From the IMG/VR virus record IMGVR_UViG_3300020417_000016, positions 1 through 35,032 of that record: 35,032 bases of DNA; one strand, given 5' to 3'. Every line of letters starts with the position of its first letter. Within the stretch, counting starts at the first letter, position 1. The notes beneath the pieces are model-generated. The model saw only the letters and a list, made by a program, of their open reading frames with translations. It searched no databases and had not been told where the DNA came from. The position numbers and the translations under genes are program-made. Positions 7,373 to 14,343 of the stretch are shown one piece after another. The stretch is from a virus.

Positions 7373-7940
7373 TTTCTACTCTGCCACGCTCGCTCTTGGA
7401 GGCGCAGTCAGTCTTGCTGTTGGTATTACTTCTCCTAGCTTTGTTGCTGCTCCTCTCACTTTTGTTGGGGGTGGGTTAGCCGGTGCTGCCGTTATCGAAA
7501 AACGCCGCTACGAACAAAAAGAAAATTTGACCACGGCGGGTCGAGTCACTGGTGCTTTTCGAGTTCTATACGAGCGTAACCGTGGTGTAGTTAGCCCTAC
7601 TGAGTTAGCTATTTACTCAGACATTGATATTGAGACCTCTCAAAATTATTTGGTTGCACTCTCCGAAGATACAAACGGTCAAAAGATACAAGATCCGGCT
7701 TCTGGTCAGACCATCTTCTCGTTTCCACATGGTCAGAATGTCTTAGATGAGCTTTCAAAAAACGCTCAAGACTGGGCTCAGTCTCAGGTACAAGCCCAAA
7801 GCCAACAGAGCGAGATCCTTGCAAGGCAGTTGGATGAAGCTAATCAAATGATTCGCGCTGCTCAGATGGCGCAGGTCACAGCTCCTCGCCAGACTGTTAA
7901 CAGGGTTACCAACGATGATTTATGGGCTCAGGGGGAATAA
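7356..7940 (+). CDS. Membrane-anchored protein with possible winged helix, 194 aa
   Basis: Two hydrophobic segments at about residues 6-25 and 28-48 with Gly-rich turns predict a membrane hairpin. Residues 60-105 (VLYERNRGVVSPTELAIYSDI) resemble a winged-helix DNA-binding segment, and the C-terminus is a Gln-rich amphipathic helix (about 130-178) likely to oligomerise. It overlaps the primase-helicase gene by 17 bases, suggesting coupled translation. One reading is a tether linking phage DNA or the replication complex to the membrane; this is inference from layout and domains only. Confidence 0.68.
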   Translation: MTPLINFYSATLALGGAVSLAVGITSPSFVAAPLTFVGGGLAGAAVIEKRRYEQKENLTTAGRVTGAFRVLYERNRGVVSPTELAIYSDIDIETSQNYLVALSEDTNGQKIQDPASGQTIFSFPHGQNVLDELSKNAQDWAQSQVQAQSQQSEILARQLDEANQMIRAAQMAQVTAPRQTVNRVTNDDLWAQGE

Positions 7941-8119
7941 AGACTGAAATCGATTTTGTAGACGAAGATATTTATAAAGTAACGGCTGAGATGGATGGCA
8001 TAAGTGCGTACACTTTTTGTTCAAGCATGCACCTTGTTGACGATAAAGTAAAACAACTTACTTTATGTATACAAGAACAGGCTCGAAAAGCTTATCTGGA
8101 GGGTTTCGACGATGTCTGA
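7922..8119 (+). CDS. Small hypothetical protein, 65 aa
   Basis: Overlaps the previous gene by 19 bases and the next by 8, continuing the tight plus-strand chain. An acidic, strand-rich N-terminal half (EIDFVDEDIYKVTAEMDGI) is followed by a helix near the C-terminus. No family recognised. The gene is supported mainly by its position in a contiguous overlapping operon. Confidence 0.58.
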   Translation: MGSGGIKTEIDFVDEDIYKVTAEMDGISAYTFCSSMHLVDDKVKQLTLCIQEQARKAYLEGFDDV

Positions 8120-8321
8120 AGAAAAAACCCCTGACGATCTTGATTTAGATCTCACGCCAGAGGAAGAACAGGAGTTGCTTGACCAGGCACTCGCAAACCT
8201 GTGCAAGTTTGTGGAAGAAGAGACTAGCCTCAGTCTTTGGGAAGAGGGTGAATGGACAGCCATCCCCGGAGAGGACTCTCCTCAGGGTCCTGAGCAGCCT
8301 CACGAGCAAGAGCCTGAGTAA
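8112..8321 (+). CDS. Small acidic protein, 69 aa
   Basis: ATG 8112 overlaps the previous stop by 8 bases. It is very acidic, with Asp/Glu-rich ends (DDLDLDLTPEEEQELLDQAL) around one short hydrophobic helix, and a Pro/Glu/Gln-rich tail. Such proteins can mimic DNA or bind basic partners, but nothing specific is visible. Its last 92 bases overlap the 3' end of the convergent thyX gene, so the sequence codes on both strands there. Confidence 0.58.
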   Translation: MSEEKTPDDLDLDLTPEEEQELLDQALANLCKFVEEETSLSLWEEGEWTAIPGEDSPQGPEQPHEQEPE

Positions 8322-8943
8322 CAATCGGAAGCTCAATCGCAAGAATAGTGCCGATCTGAAAAGCGATGTCTCTATGCTCCTTCTGAGTTTCTTGCGCCCC
8401 TCGAAGGCCGACGTAGTGAGCCCAGGAACGTATCGTGCCGTTCATGTGTAACTTTGTAGGCGTGTACAAAGGACATACATTTCTTGCACATTCCCTTGCC
8501 ACACCAGCTTCAGTCATTCGTCTGTACAAGTCCCAGAGCTGAGCATCGATGATGCTTAAGTCTTCCCGAAACCTCGCTTCCAGAGCAGGGTCAATGGGAT
8601 CGGTGCTCGACTGGCGGTTCTTCTCAGCCTGCTTACGCATCTCAAACTTCTGAGCTTCGCAGGGGTCAGAACTTATAACTTCCCACGGATTGGCATATCG
8701 TTGACTCAGTTCCTGAAATGTAAACGTTTTGTGCCTAAGTATCTGAGGTGATATTGCCCGTGTAGTTATGATCTCAAATGATGCATTAGCCTGCTCAAAA
8801 ATAGACCAATGTCCCTTTCTAATACAAAACTTAAGTAAGCGTTCGTACTCAGGGCGATCAGGTTTAGCAGTAGAAACTCGCGCATGGCGAGCAATGACCT
8901 GCTCTGAATCAGGAGTGATCCAATCAAGCTTTACTGTGTGCAT
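8230..8943 (-). CDS. thyX: Flavin-dependent thymidylate synthase ThyX
   Basis: 237 residues. It methylates dUMP to dTMP using methylenetetrahydrofolate, FAD and NADPH. The ThyX signature RHRx7S appears as RHKTFTFQELS (70-80), with Lys for the third Arg, followed by QRY. The second half has GVARECARNVCPLYTP and RGAQETQKEHRDIA, matching the dUMP/FAD-binding segments of the family. Length is normal for ThyX. Marine picocyanobacteria use ThyX and their phages often carry it to support DNA synthesis. Here it sits at the 3' end of a minus block containing lysis and virion genes, away from the replication genes. Its 3' end overlaps the convergent acidic gene by 92 bases. Confidence 0.94.
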   Translation of the reverse strand: MHTVKLDWITPDSEQVIARHARVSTAKPDRPEYERLLKFCIRKGHWSIFEQANASFEIITTRAISPQILRHKTFTFQELSQRYANPWEVISSDPCEAQKFEMRKQAEKNRQSSTDPIDPALEARFREDLSIIDAQLWDLYRRMTEAGVARECARNVCPLYTPTKLHMNGTIRSWAHYVGLRGAQETQKEHRDIAFQIGTILAIELPIVTQALAREAAQDPEESPLRGWLSIHPLPKD

Positions 8944-8971
8944 AAGCCCAGTTGATCTGGGCTAACTTAGC

Positions 8972-9112
8972 TCAGCTTCTAGGGAAAGTCTGCTGATAAC
9001 GAAGTCTTGCAGTCAATTCTGAAGGATTCGATACAGCGCGAGACATATCAGCAGGGTGCATACCCAGCCTCATCCCAGCCATGCGCATGGGTTGCATACC
9101 ATTAGATTGCAT
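8972..9112 (-). CDS. Met-rich small protein, 46 aa
   Basis: Begins with ATG at 9112 inside the last codons of the upstream gene (11-base overlap) and ends with TGA at 8974-8972, 29 bases before thyX. The peptide begins MQSNGMQPMRMAGMRLGM and has nine Met in 46 residues. The MRMAG core recurs at the C-terminus of the virion-type protein ending at 34403. This suggests a small virion or assembly protein. No family recognised. Confidence 0.55.
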   Translation of the reverse strand: MQSNGMQPMRMAGMRLGMHPADMSRAVSNPSELTARLRYQQTFPRS

Positions 9113-9617
9113 CACCACCTCCCACGATTTGTTGTTGTAGGGAAAGGTTGTCAGACATTCGATAGTCCTGGAGAGGCATCTTCGAATCTGCGGTGGTGAC
9201 GTCGTAGAAGTTCTGTTGAGGGAGCACAGAAAGTGCAGCGACGTTCAGACGCATAGTCGGATCGAATTTGTTTGCCTCCTCCATTACGTAACGTTCTTTC
9301 GGCATGTCCTCTGGACGAAGAGGCATAGGCATTTCTTTATGGTTGTATCCAGCGGGACCGTTCACGGCGTTTGATTTAACGACATTGCCAATCCCGTACT
9401 CCACAGGGCTTACCGGACTACGAAGGTAAGAACCGTGATCAACGTTGTATTGAGAAAAAACTCGATTGATATTATCGAGAGTTTGTGTTTGACGCGCCCT
9501 GATACTAATGTCATCGTTGAGATAACTAGCAGGGTTTGCCATCGACATACCGATTGGCTTCAACTGTGCAACAGGACCCAAACCGCCTGGTTGCTGTAAA
9601 GGAGAAAAGTTTTCCAT
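9102..9617 (-). CDS. Hypothetical protein, probably virion-associated, 171 aa
   Basis: Pro/Asn/Gln/Met-rich with few predicted helices (for example KEMPMPLRPEDMPKERYVME). It starts with ATG 9617 and the next gene overlaps its stop. There is no signal peptide or membrane segment. Composition resembles extended phage structural or assembly proteins. Its neighbours are a small HNH protein upstream and a Met-rich peptide downstream. Function unknown. Confidence 0.68.
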   Translation of the reverse strand: MENFSPLQQPGGLGPVAQLKPIGMSMANPASYLNDDISIRARQTQTLDNINRVFSQYNVDHGSYLRSPVSPVEYGIGNVVKSNAVNGPAGYNHKEMPMPLRPEDMPKERYVMEEANKFDPTMRLNVAALSVLPQQNFYDVTTADSKMPLQDYRMSDNLSLQQQIVGGGDAI

Positions 9618-9626
9618 GAGTTTATT

Positions 9627-9860
9627 TTAACTACGTTTTGGTTGTTTCTCGCGATTAGTTTTAGCTTTAACTACCCGAAGATTCGAAGAGTTGTTGTTCT
9701 CCGGGTTGAAGTCTTTGTGGTCGACTTCTTTTCCGTCTCCCCTAGATACTCTGCCAGACCTTTCCATATGTCTACGAGCCTTGTTACGCGCTGCTCTACG
9801 TTTCTTTTGACGTTCTGTACCATGGTAATCATTATATTCCTTTTTGTAATTACGAGCCAC
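9627..9860 (-). CDS. Small HNH-type protein, 77 aa
   Basis: Starts with GTG at 9860. The N-terminal 40 residues are strongly basic (RQKKRRAARNKARRHM). The C-terminal half carries the HNH_3-type pattern VDHKDFNPENNNSSNLRVV, in which DH, the central Asn and the NL element match the catalytic and zinc-binding layout of small phage HNH nucleases. Proteins of this size and order are common in cyanophages. It could nick DNA; activity is not assured for such a short version. It ends 9 bases before the next gene on the same strand. Confidence 0.72.
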   Translation of the reverse strand: MARNYKKEYNDYHGTERQKKRRAARNKARRHMERSGRVSRGDGKEVDHKDFNPENNNSSNLRVVKAKTNREKQPKRS

Positions 9861-9875
9861 TTTACACCCTTCTTA

Positions 9876-10061
9876 CTATTTCATATTACACGAAAGAAAG
9901 AAATCTTTTCGTGCCTGCTCTCCGCACGCCTTGCAAAACTCAGTCCACAAATCAGTGAAAAGGCCGTTAGTGCGTCCAGATTTTTCATAGAGGTATTCCA
10001 TGAAAACCGCTTTCTTGTGCTCAGCTAAAGCGTCCCAACCTTTCAAATAATCAGTATTCAC
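9876..10061 (-). CDS. Small hypothetical protein, 61 aa, coupled to endolysin gene
   Basis: The GTG start (10061-10059) overlaps the TGA of the endolysin gene in the sequence GTGA, a classic coupled arrangement. The peptide is helical, rich in Lys, Glu and aromatics (MEYLYEKSGRTNGLFTDLW) and contains three Cys. No membrane segment or secretion signal, so a spanin role is not supported. Function unknown. Confidence 0.6.
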   Translation of the reverse strand: MNTDYLKGWDALAEHKKAVFMEYLYEKSGRTNGLFTDLWTEFCKACGEQARKDFFLSCNMK

Positions 10062-11305
10062 TTTTTAGCCTTGATAAACCAACCCGAACTATACCCTTTT
10101 TCGACCATCCAACGAGGTCCTAAATTCTTTTTTGAATAGAAAAGATACTTTCCATCACCGCTTATGTACCTGCCTGTAACTAAATCAAGATCACCAAACG
10201 GATCGTGAACTAAAATTTTCGACTTGTCGGCTGACAAGCCCACGGCGCAGATCCAATGACCTCCTCCAGTGGGGTTGGTTACTCCTCCGTGGTGCAAAAT
10301 CCCAAGGGGAACTGGAATACCTTTCTCTAAAAGTTCTTCGACCTCGCTCCAGGAACCGTCCTGTCTAAACTCTGTCTCAATTCCATACTGCTCAAGAGCA
10401 CGCACTTGAACCCACGCTTCTGTAGTGTCACCGATTTCGAAAACCGTTTGGATATATTCATCGTCGTTACTAATGACGTCGGGTTTTAAACCAGACAAAA
10501 GCATCGCGCAAGCAGAACTAAAACAGGTGCGGTTGGCATCTCGGTAATTATCCCGTTGAGAGTAATAAGGAACTTCTAATTTAATTTCACTATTCTTTTT
10601 ACGAGTAACAGTTCCCTCAGGTATATCGTTAATGATTTTCCAGTGAGGGCTGTAAAAATACCAACTTTTACCAGGCTGAGCAGTGAGCCTTACCTCGTAA
10701 TGAGCAGCATTGGCAAACATCGTTATTTGATCCCATTCCCACGCTCCGCCTTTAGGGACAAAAAGTTTTTCTTCGGGGAGAAGATCTGTTGATTGAGAAG
10801 GGCGCGTTTTAAGCCACGTATCGTTCTTAGCCAATATGGATCGACCGAGCATCGGATGCCTTTCTGGCTTAGTCAAAAATAATTTTTTTTCTTCAGCCCT
10901 TCTACGCACAAGTCCTGGGAGATCTGTACCGTCGCCTCCTTTTGTCCAACGTCCAAACTCATCAGCAACTTCTTTTTTATCTACACCTCCGTTCAGTAAA
11001 CGAAGAAGCGTAGAGTTTCTATATGCGTTGCAGCCTACGTTGTACGTAAAAGAAACTAGAGCATCATATTCATTTTGATTTAGTTTGACTGTCGTGTAGT
11101 TACTTACTGCAGACTCATACGAAGACACATCTTTTCTAAGCAGCATTTCTGCTTCTTCTTCGGTAATTTTTGAACCCTCCACTACGTCAGGTCCAGTGTG
11201 TCCGTAACCGATCGTCCAAACACCAGAAGGACAAACGTAAGCACGAAGACGCATACCTTCGAACTTCTTGATTAGCTCAAGACCGGGAGTTGAAAGCCGT
11301 GCCAT
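10058..11305 (-). CDS. Bifunctional endolysin: GH24 muramidase + C39-like peptidase
   Basis: 415 residues. Residues 7-145 are a T4-type lysozyme: Glu16 in KKFEGMRLRAY, Cys25 at the usual Asp/Cys position and Thr31 in VWTIGYGHT, the E-8-D/C-5-T triad of GH24. Residues 155-235 look like an SH3-like or wall-binding linker domain. Residues 241-415 resemble a C39-family cysteine peptidase: Gln250 in VPYYSQRDN, Cys261 in RTCFSSACAM, His350 in GGGHWICAVG and Asp368 in VHDPFGD. It would cut glycan strands and possibly peptide cross-links at lysis. There is no signal peptide, so export depends on the holin encoded 1 base upstream. GH24 is firm; the peptidase half is inferred from motif order. Confidence 0.9.
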   Translation of the reverse strand: MARLSTPGLELIKKFEGMRLRAYVCPSGVWTIGYGHTGPDVVEGSKITEEEAEMLLRKDVSSYESAVSNYTTVKLNQNEYDALVSFTYNVGCNAYRNSTLLRLLNGGVDKKEVADEFGRWTKGGDGTDLPGLVRRRAEEKKLFLTKPERHPMLGRSILAKNDTWLKTRPSQSTDLLPEEKLFVPKGGAWEWDQITMFANAAHYEVRLTAQPGKSWYFYSPHWKIINDIPEGTVTRKKNSEIKLEVPYYSQRDNYRDANRTCFSSACAMLLSGLKPDVISNDDEYIQTVFEIGDTTEAWVQVRALEQYGIETEFRQDGSWSEVEELLEKGIPVPLGILHHGGVTNPTGGGHWICAVGLSADKSKILVHDPFGDLDLVTGRYISGDGKYLFYSKKNLGPRWMVEKGYSSGWFIKAKK

Positions 11306-11306
11306 T

Positions 11307-11699
11307 TCATCCAGGCATCCGTTTAATTCTGCCTAGAGTTAAATGAAATATCAACGCAAGTACGGAAGCTGAAACAGCTGTTGCCGCAGCTTCTGCCCAC
11401 GGAGGACCAAAATGCGTAGGATGCGTGAGTAGATCGCTGACGAATGTAAATACACCTGTAAGAAGAAGGTTTTTTAGCAGCGTGACCTTTTTAAAAAAGA
11501 GCACACAGAAACAATAGATAATAGCTGCTTTATAACCAGTAGTATATGCAACAACTACATGCTTCCATGTAATTGCTGATAAATTACCTTCAACCATGAA
11601 GTACATGCACGGAAGCCATGCCTCCCAAAATTTCTCCAGAAAATTTTTGGGAGTTTTTGCAAGGCGATTATGCAGCTGTATAAGTGACACGGTATTCAC
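11307..11699 (-). CDS. Putative holin, multi-span membrane protein
   Basis: 130 residues with a GTG start. Hydrophobic segments at about 26-40, 48-70, 77-91 and 100-122 suggest three or four membrane spans (for example AAIIYCFCVLFF), and the C-terminus is short and basic (GRIKRMPG), as in many holins. It lies directly upstream of the endolysin with a one-base gap, the usual holin-endolysin order. Its start overlaps the upstream gene by 32 bases. No specific holin family is recognised, so the call is positional plus topological. Confidence 0.66.
   Translation of the reverse strand: MNTVSLIQLHNRLAKTPKNFLEKFWEAWLPCMYFMVEGNLSAITWKHVVVAYTTGYKAAIIYCFCVLFFKKVTLLKNLLLTGVFTFVSDLLTHPTHFGPPWAEAAATAVSASVLALIFHLTLGRIKRMPG
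11623..11659 (+). terminator. Terminator-like hairpin on the strand opposite the holin gene
   Basis: CTCCCAAAA-TTT (from 11623) can pair with AAATTTTTGGGAG (to 11654), about 12 bp with one bulge and a short loop, followed by TTTTT at 11655-11659 on the plus strand. Read as plus strand it has the form of an intrinsic terminator, yet it lies inside the minus-strand holin gene, about 45-76 bases after its start. It may stop antisense transcription or fold in the holin mRNA; it may also be coincidence of coding sequence. Confidence 0.45.
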
Positions 11700-12069
11700 A
11701 TGGGCTACGATCTGTCTTAGTCACATACAGATAATTAGCGATACTCGCGCCCACACTGAAAGTGAACGACACGTCTGAGCGATTTGAGATCTTAGGAGCG
11801 TCCACCTCCCCAAGCACAGATCCGTTAACTCCGGACAAGATAAAGACTTTACCAACGCTTTTAGAACCAGCAAAAAGTGTCACTGTGCCAGTTCCAGTAG
11901 CACTTGAAGTAACAGTAAAAACATCTGCGGTTTCGAAAGAACCGTCTGAAGCGAACTCACGGGTGGCGTCCACTGTTACATTCCCACCGTCCTCGGTACG
12001 CAGCTGACCGAATCGGGTGATACCTGCGGGAGCAGCACCTAATTCACGGTTGAAAGTAGTTTCTGCCAC
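11668..12069 (-). CDS. Hypothetical beta-rich structural protein, 133 aa
   Basis: GTG start at 12069, first gene after a divergent gap. The chain is Thr/Ser/Gly/Val-rich with alternating strand patterns (VFTVTSSATGTGTVTLFAG), typical of beta-sandwich phage tail or decoration proteins. It overlaps the holin start by 32 bases. No named family recognised. Confidence 0.7.
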   Translation of the reverse strand: MAETTFNRELGAAPAGITRFGQLRTEDGGNVTVDATREFASDGSFETADVFTVTSSATGTGTVTLFAGSKSVGKVFILSGVNGSVLGEVDAPKISNRSDVSFTFSVGASIANYLYVTKTDRSPCEYRVTYTAA

Positions 12070-12140
12070 AACTAATTAGATTTATTTAACTCAATAATAG
12101 CGCAGCTTATCTATAAAATAAGTTCAACAAAATTACAACA
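12070..12140. promoter_or_regulatory. Divergent AT-rich intergenic region, promoter candidate
   Basis: 71 bases between two divergently transcribed genes. TATAAA at 12112-12117 could be a -10 element for the plus gene at 12141, though the closest -35-like sequence (TTTAAC, 12085-12090) is 21 bases away, longer than ideal. The -10 candidate lies within a small inverted repeat, CTTAT...ATAAG. Weak evidence; position is the main support. Confidence 0.35.
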
Positions 12141-12470
12141 ATGAACTACAACAGATTAAATGCGCTCGTATACGAAGCGATTCAGTTTATTTCAAGGTTT
12201 TGGCCGAACATAAAATTCAATCCTTGGATCAAATTAGCTCTTGAGAATTGTTTAGATGACTGGGTCGAGTTTAGGACACAAATAACACTGAAAGAGATAG
12301 ATAACGATATAGAAGAACTGCACGCAGAGTGGGACAGGGAGGAAGCAGAGCACTTCGAGTACGTTTTTACCGAAGAAGAACCTGACGACTCAGAAGCTCA
12401 AAGATTATTAGGTGGACCAATGCGACTCAGCGTCCCTTGGAACTCCGATAAGAACGAGCCTTCTTCTTAG
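12141..12470 (+). CDS. Hypothetical acidic protein, 109 aa, isolated plus gene
   Basis: An isolated plus-strand gene inside a minus block. The N-terminal half is helical with many Trp and Phe (AIQFISRFWPNIKFNPWIKL). The C-terminal half is very acidic (HAEWDREEAEHFEYVFTEEE). Its 3' end overlaps the convergent 43-residue gene by 44 bases. No family recognised. Orientation and composition suggest early expression, but that is inference. Confidence 0.68.
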   Translation: MNYNRLNALVYEAIQFISRFWPNIKFNPWIKLALENCLDDWVEFRTQITLKEIDNDIEELHAEWDREEAEHFEYVFTEEEPDDSEAQRLLGGPMRLSVPWNSDKNEPSS

Positions 12471-12558
12471 CTCTTACGCAATTGGGCACGTTTCTTCCGT
12501 TCTTTTTCTTGTATCCTTCCTGTACATAACCTTTCCAACAGGTTCCTCGTTTAGCCAT
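12427..12558 (-). CDS. Small basic CWKGY-type phage protein, 43 aa
   Basis: ATG 12558 to TGA 12429-12427. It begins MAKRGTCWKGYVQEGYKKK and continues with NGRNVPNCVRAKKK. The pattern Cys-Trp-Lys-Gly-Tyr...Gly-x-Lys-Lys-Lys...Val-Pro-Asn-Cys recurs in tiny proteins of many marine phages (established pattern by recollection; function unknown). Two Cys could bind metal. The start overlaps the upstream gene by 8 bases and the 3' end overlaps the convergent plus gene. Confidence 0.72.
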   Translation of the reverse strand: MAKRGTCWKGYVQEGYKKKNGRNVPNCVRAKKKARSYRSSKGR

Positions 12559-12766
12559 TTTTCCTAGATGCTTTGTACGCACGAGCTTTTTTGCCTGCCC
12601 GTTTGGCTTTTTCAGTATTCGCTACGTGAGTATTTACAGGTTTACCTCGCGTAGCTCGCTTCTTTTTTTCGTCGGTTGCACGACGTTCCTCCTTTGACAT
12701 GGAAGCCCACGCGGACTTAGGAAGATACCGCTCTGTACGTCCTTTTTCACGCGCTCGGTCAGCCAT
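12551..12766 (-). CDS. Basic protein resembling the C-terminal half of DUF5872-type proteins
   Basis: 71 residues, rich in Lys, Arg and Ala. ERYLPKSAWASMSKEERRAT followed by a KKK-rich stretch matches, as I recall it, the second half of a small phage/viral protein family (DUF5872-like). In single-chain members it follows the SARAMQ...GG-Y...KW...W segment found here in the gene at 13350. The two halves are separated by the Cys-rich gene at 12759. It overlaps that gene by 8 bases (ATGGCTGA). Composition suggests nucleic-acid binding. The family name is uncertain; the motif is clear. Confidence 0.65.
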   Translation of the reverse strand: MADRAREKGRTERYLPKSAWASMSKEERRATDEKKKRATRGKPVNTHVANTEKAKRAGKKARAYKASRKNG

Positions 12767-13343
12767 TAACTCGCATAGAGTTTTTTAGCATCTCAAGTCT
12801 ATTCGCTTGGTTTCGATGTGTCCGTGACGCCTTGTCTAGTTGGCTCACAATATCAGTCAATTCGTTTTCGACTCCTGTCTCATACGCTGGCTCTTGTTGT
12901 TGATCTCTAATTGGACCTCCGTGTAACCACGCATCACAGGTTCGAGCAGCAGCACACTTGAATTTGAATAATTGACAATAACCCAAATCAGCAAGATCTA
13001 AAACATCTTGTGGATCTGCTGCGTTAGTTTCGTTAATTCCTTTTTCTATACAACTCATAACGACGCTTGACTGGTCAAAAGCTGCGCAGTTGCCGCAACG
13101 AGCAGTCTTTACAGTTTGGTCATCTGTACCCCAAAGAGCTGCTTTCTCCTCCCAAAAACCGGGATCAGGAGAGTCTGGATTCAAGGGGCCATATCCAAAT
13201 TTCTTAATAGTCCAGTCTCTGTTTTTAATATTTTCCTCTATATCTACTGTCGCTAAAGGACACTTAGGGGATACCTCGGTTACTTTCTTTCCTAAGAGTA
13301 TTTTTCCTCTAAGGTCTACATCTGTATTAGAAGAGTCTTTCAT
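12759..13343 (-). CDS. Cys-rich putative metal-binding protein, 194 aa
   Basis: The central region has seven Cys within about 58 residues: ARCGNCAAFD, MSCIEKG, GYCQLFKFKC, ARTCDAWLHGG. The spacing suggests a zinc or iron-sulphur site, and this pattern recurs in phage proteins of unknown function. An earlier stretch (WTIKKFGYGPLNPDSPDPGFW) looks like a linker, and the last 40 residues form a helix with an RTHRNQANRLEML segment. ATG 13343 follows the previous stop by 6 bases. It lies between the two halves of a protein that is a single chain elsewhere. Function unknown; possibly virion-associated. Confidence 0.75.
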   Translation of the reverse strand: MKDSSNTDVDLRGKILLGKKVTEVSPKCPLATVDIEENIKNRDWTIKKFGYGPLNPDSPDPGFWEEKAALWGTDDQTVKTARCGNCAAFDQSSVVMSCIEKGINETNAADPQDVLDLADLGYCQLFKFKCAAARTCDAWLHGGPIRDQQQEPAYETGVENELTDIVSQLDKASRTHRNQANRLEMLKNSMRVNG

Positions 13344-13349
13344 TGTATT

Positions 13350-13580
13350 TTATTTTTTATCTTTTTTCTCGTACTCTTCACGAGTCTGCCAGTCTTCTTT
13401 GCTCCATTTTGAGAGTTTATTTTTGGAAGACTTCTTGCCTTCGTATTTACCTCCCATATCCTTGTAATATTTTGTCGCAAGCTGCATGGCACGGGCGGAG
13501 TGACCGCCCATTTTCTTACGAGCTTTAGCTTTTGCCCGTGCCCACTTAGCAGGATCTTTTTTCTTGGCTGTTTCAGCCAT
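13350..13580 (-). CDS. Basic protein resembling the N-terminal half of DUF5872-type proteins
   Basis: 76 residues from ATG 13580. A longer frame to 13655 exists, but the ATGGCTGA overlap with the upstream 51-residue gene and the sequence MAETAKKKDPAKWARAKA favour 13580. The conserved part is GHSARAMQLATKYYKDMGG, then KSSKNKLSKWSKEDWQTR, the first half of the DUF5872-like family as I recall it. The chain stops where family members continue into the ERYLP segment, found here in the separate gene at 12551. Highly basic, likely nucleic-acid or virion binding. Confidence 0.68.
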   Translation of the reverse strand: MAETAKKKDPAKWARAKAKARKKMGGHSARAMQLATKYYKDMGGKYEGKKSSKNKLSKWSKEDWQTREEYEKKDKK

Positions 13581-13728
13581 AGTATTCCATACCCTCTTCT
13601 TCCATACCTTCTCCATCGAGTTCTTCGATCTTACGGGCGAGAAGATCCCTGCCACGCTCTTGAATCATGGCGTCATCTTCCTCCATCATGGGACCAGGAG
13701 CGAAGGAACCGGGATTGTTAGGCATCAT
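13573..13728 (-). CDS. Small acidic Met-rich protein, 51 aa
   Basis: ATG 13728 overlaps the upstream TGA as ATGA, and its own TGA (13575-13573) overlaps the downstream ATG, a fully coupled junction. The peptide starts MMPNNPGSFAPGPMMEEDD and ends in EGMEEEGMEYYG, with a helix between (ERGRDLLARKIEEL). Composition resembles phage small virion or scaffold-like proteins. No family recognised. Confidence 0.58.
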   Translation of the reverse strand: MMPNNPGSFAPGPMMEEDDAMIQERGRDLLARKIEELDGEGMEEEGMEYYG

Positions 13729-13862
13729 GACCGAATGGACTCAAGCTTCTTGTGTATCTTAGCTGCTTTCTTAATCAACTTCTGAGCCTCTTGACGAGTC
13801 AAACACTCAGAAGCAAGGACACTGACTTTTGCAAGTTTTTTATGTTGTTTTTCTGGATTCAT
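13725..13862 (-). CDS. Small basic helical protein, 45 aa
   Basis: ATG 13862 overlaps the previous stop (TGATG) and the stop at 13727-13725 overlaps the next ATG. Almost entirely one Lys-rich helix (LTRQEAQKLIKKAAKIHKKL). Existence is supported by exact start/stop coupling on both sides. Function unknown. Confidence 0.57.
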   Translation of the reverse strand: MNPEKQHKKLAKVSVLASECLTRQEAQKLIKKAAKIHKKLESIRS

Positions 13863-14122
13863 CAGTCTCTGTCGGAGGTGTTACGTTCATCTTTTCGACC
13901 GCGCTCACGCTCGATCTTGTATTTTTTAGCACGAGTTTTTGCTCTGGTCTGCTTGGACATTTCACCACGGCGCTTACCTTTCTCGGTAGCTTTATTTGTA
14001 CCCTCTTTTAAATCACCTGATTTCTGGAGTGACTTAGTGGCGATAGCATAAGCTGCGCCTTTCTTCATGTCAGGGTTTTCTTTCATGATGCTTTTTACAG
14101 CATCCTCGAGAATGGCGGGCAT
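13862..14122 (-). CDS. Basic phage protein with KKGAAYAIATKSLQKSG motif, 86 aa
   Basis: Residues 20-36 (KKGAAYAIATKSLQKSG) and the following GT-x-KAT-x-KG-x-RRGEMSK segment match a small protein type seen widely in phages, with no known function. The C-terminus is a Lys/Arg/Glu-rich helix. Its ATG lies 5 bases from the ATG of the divergent gene at 14128, so the two genes must share or interleave their regulatory signals. Confidence 0.72.
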   Translation of the reverse strand: MPAILEDAVKSIMKENPDMKKGAAYAIATKSLQKSGDLKEGTNKATEKGKRRGEMSKQTRAKTRAKKYKIERERGRKDERNTSDRD

Positions 14123-14127
14123 TTTAT

Positions 14128-14343
14128 ATGATCAGCTATATTGATATTGTAACTCGCTCTAAAAGAGTGGACTTTTTATTATCTAACTGGGGTGAAATTG
14201 TAAGTATCGCTGGAGCAGTCCACCTCCTTGCTTTGGCGATCGTAAATTTAACTCCTACACCGAAAGACGACGAAATCTACGGGAAGGTGTACAAAGTCAT
14301 TGAAAAAGTGGCTGGTATTGTCACCAAAATTGCTAAGAAGTAA
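14128..14343 (+). CDS. Small membrane protein, possible accessory holin, 71 aa
   Basis: One strong hydrophobic segment at about 20-42 (NWGEIVSIAGAVHLLALAIV) is followed by LTPTPKDDEIYGKVYKVIEK and a Lys-rich end. This one-span layout with a TPxPKDD turn is common among small phage proteins near lysis genes, some annotated as holins. It lies 5 bases from the divergent gene start and its stop abuts the stop of the convergent HNH gene. Holin role is a guess; membrane location is clear. Confidence 0.62.
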   Translation: MISYIDIVTRSKRVDFLLSNWGEIVSIAGAVHLLALAIVNLTPTPKDDEIYGKVYKVIEKVAGIVTKIAKK

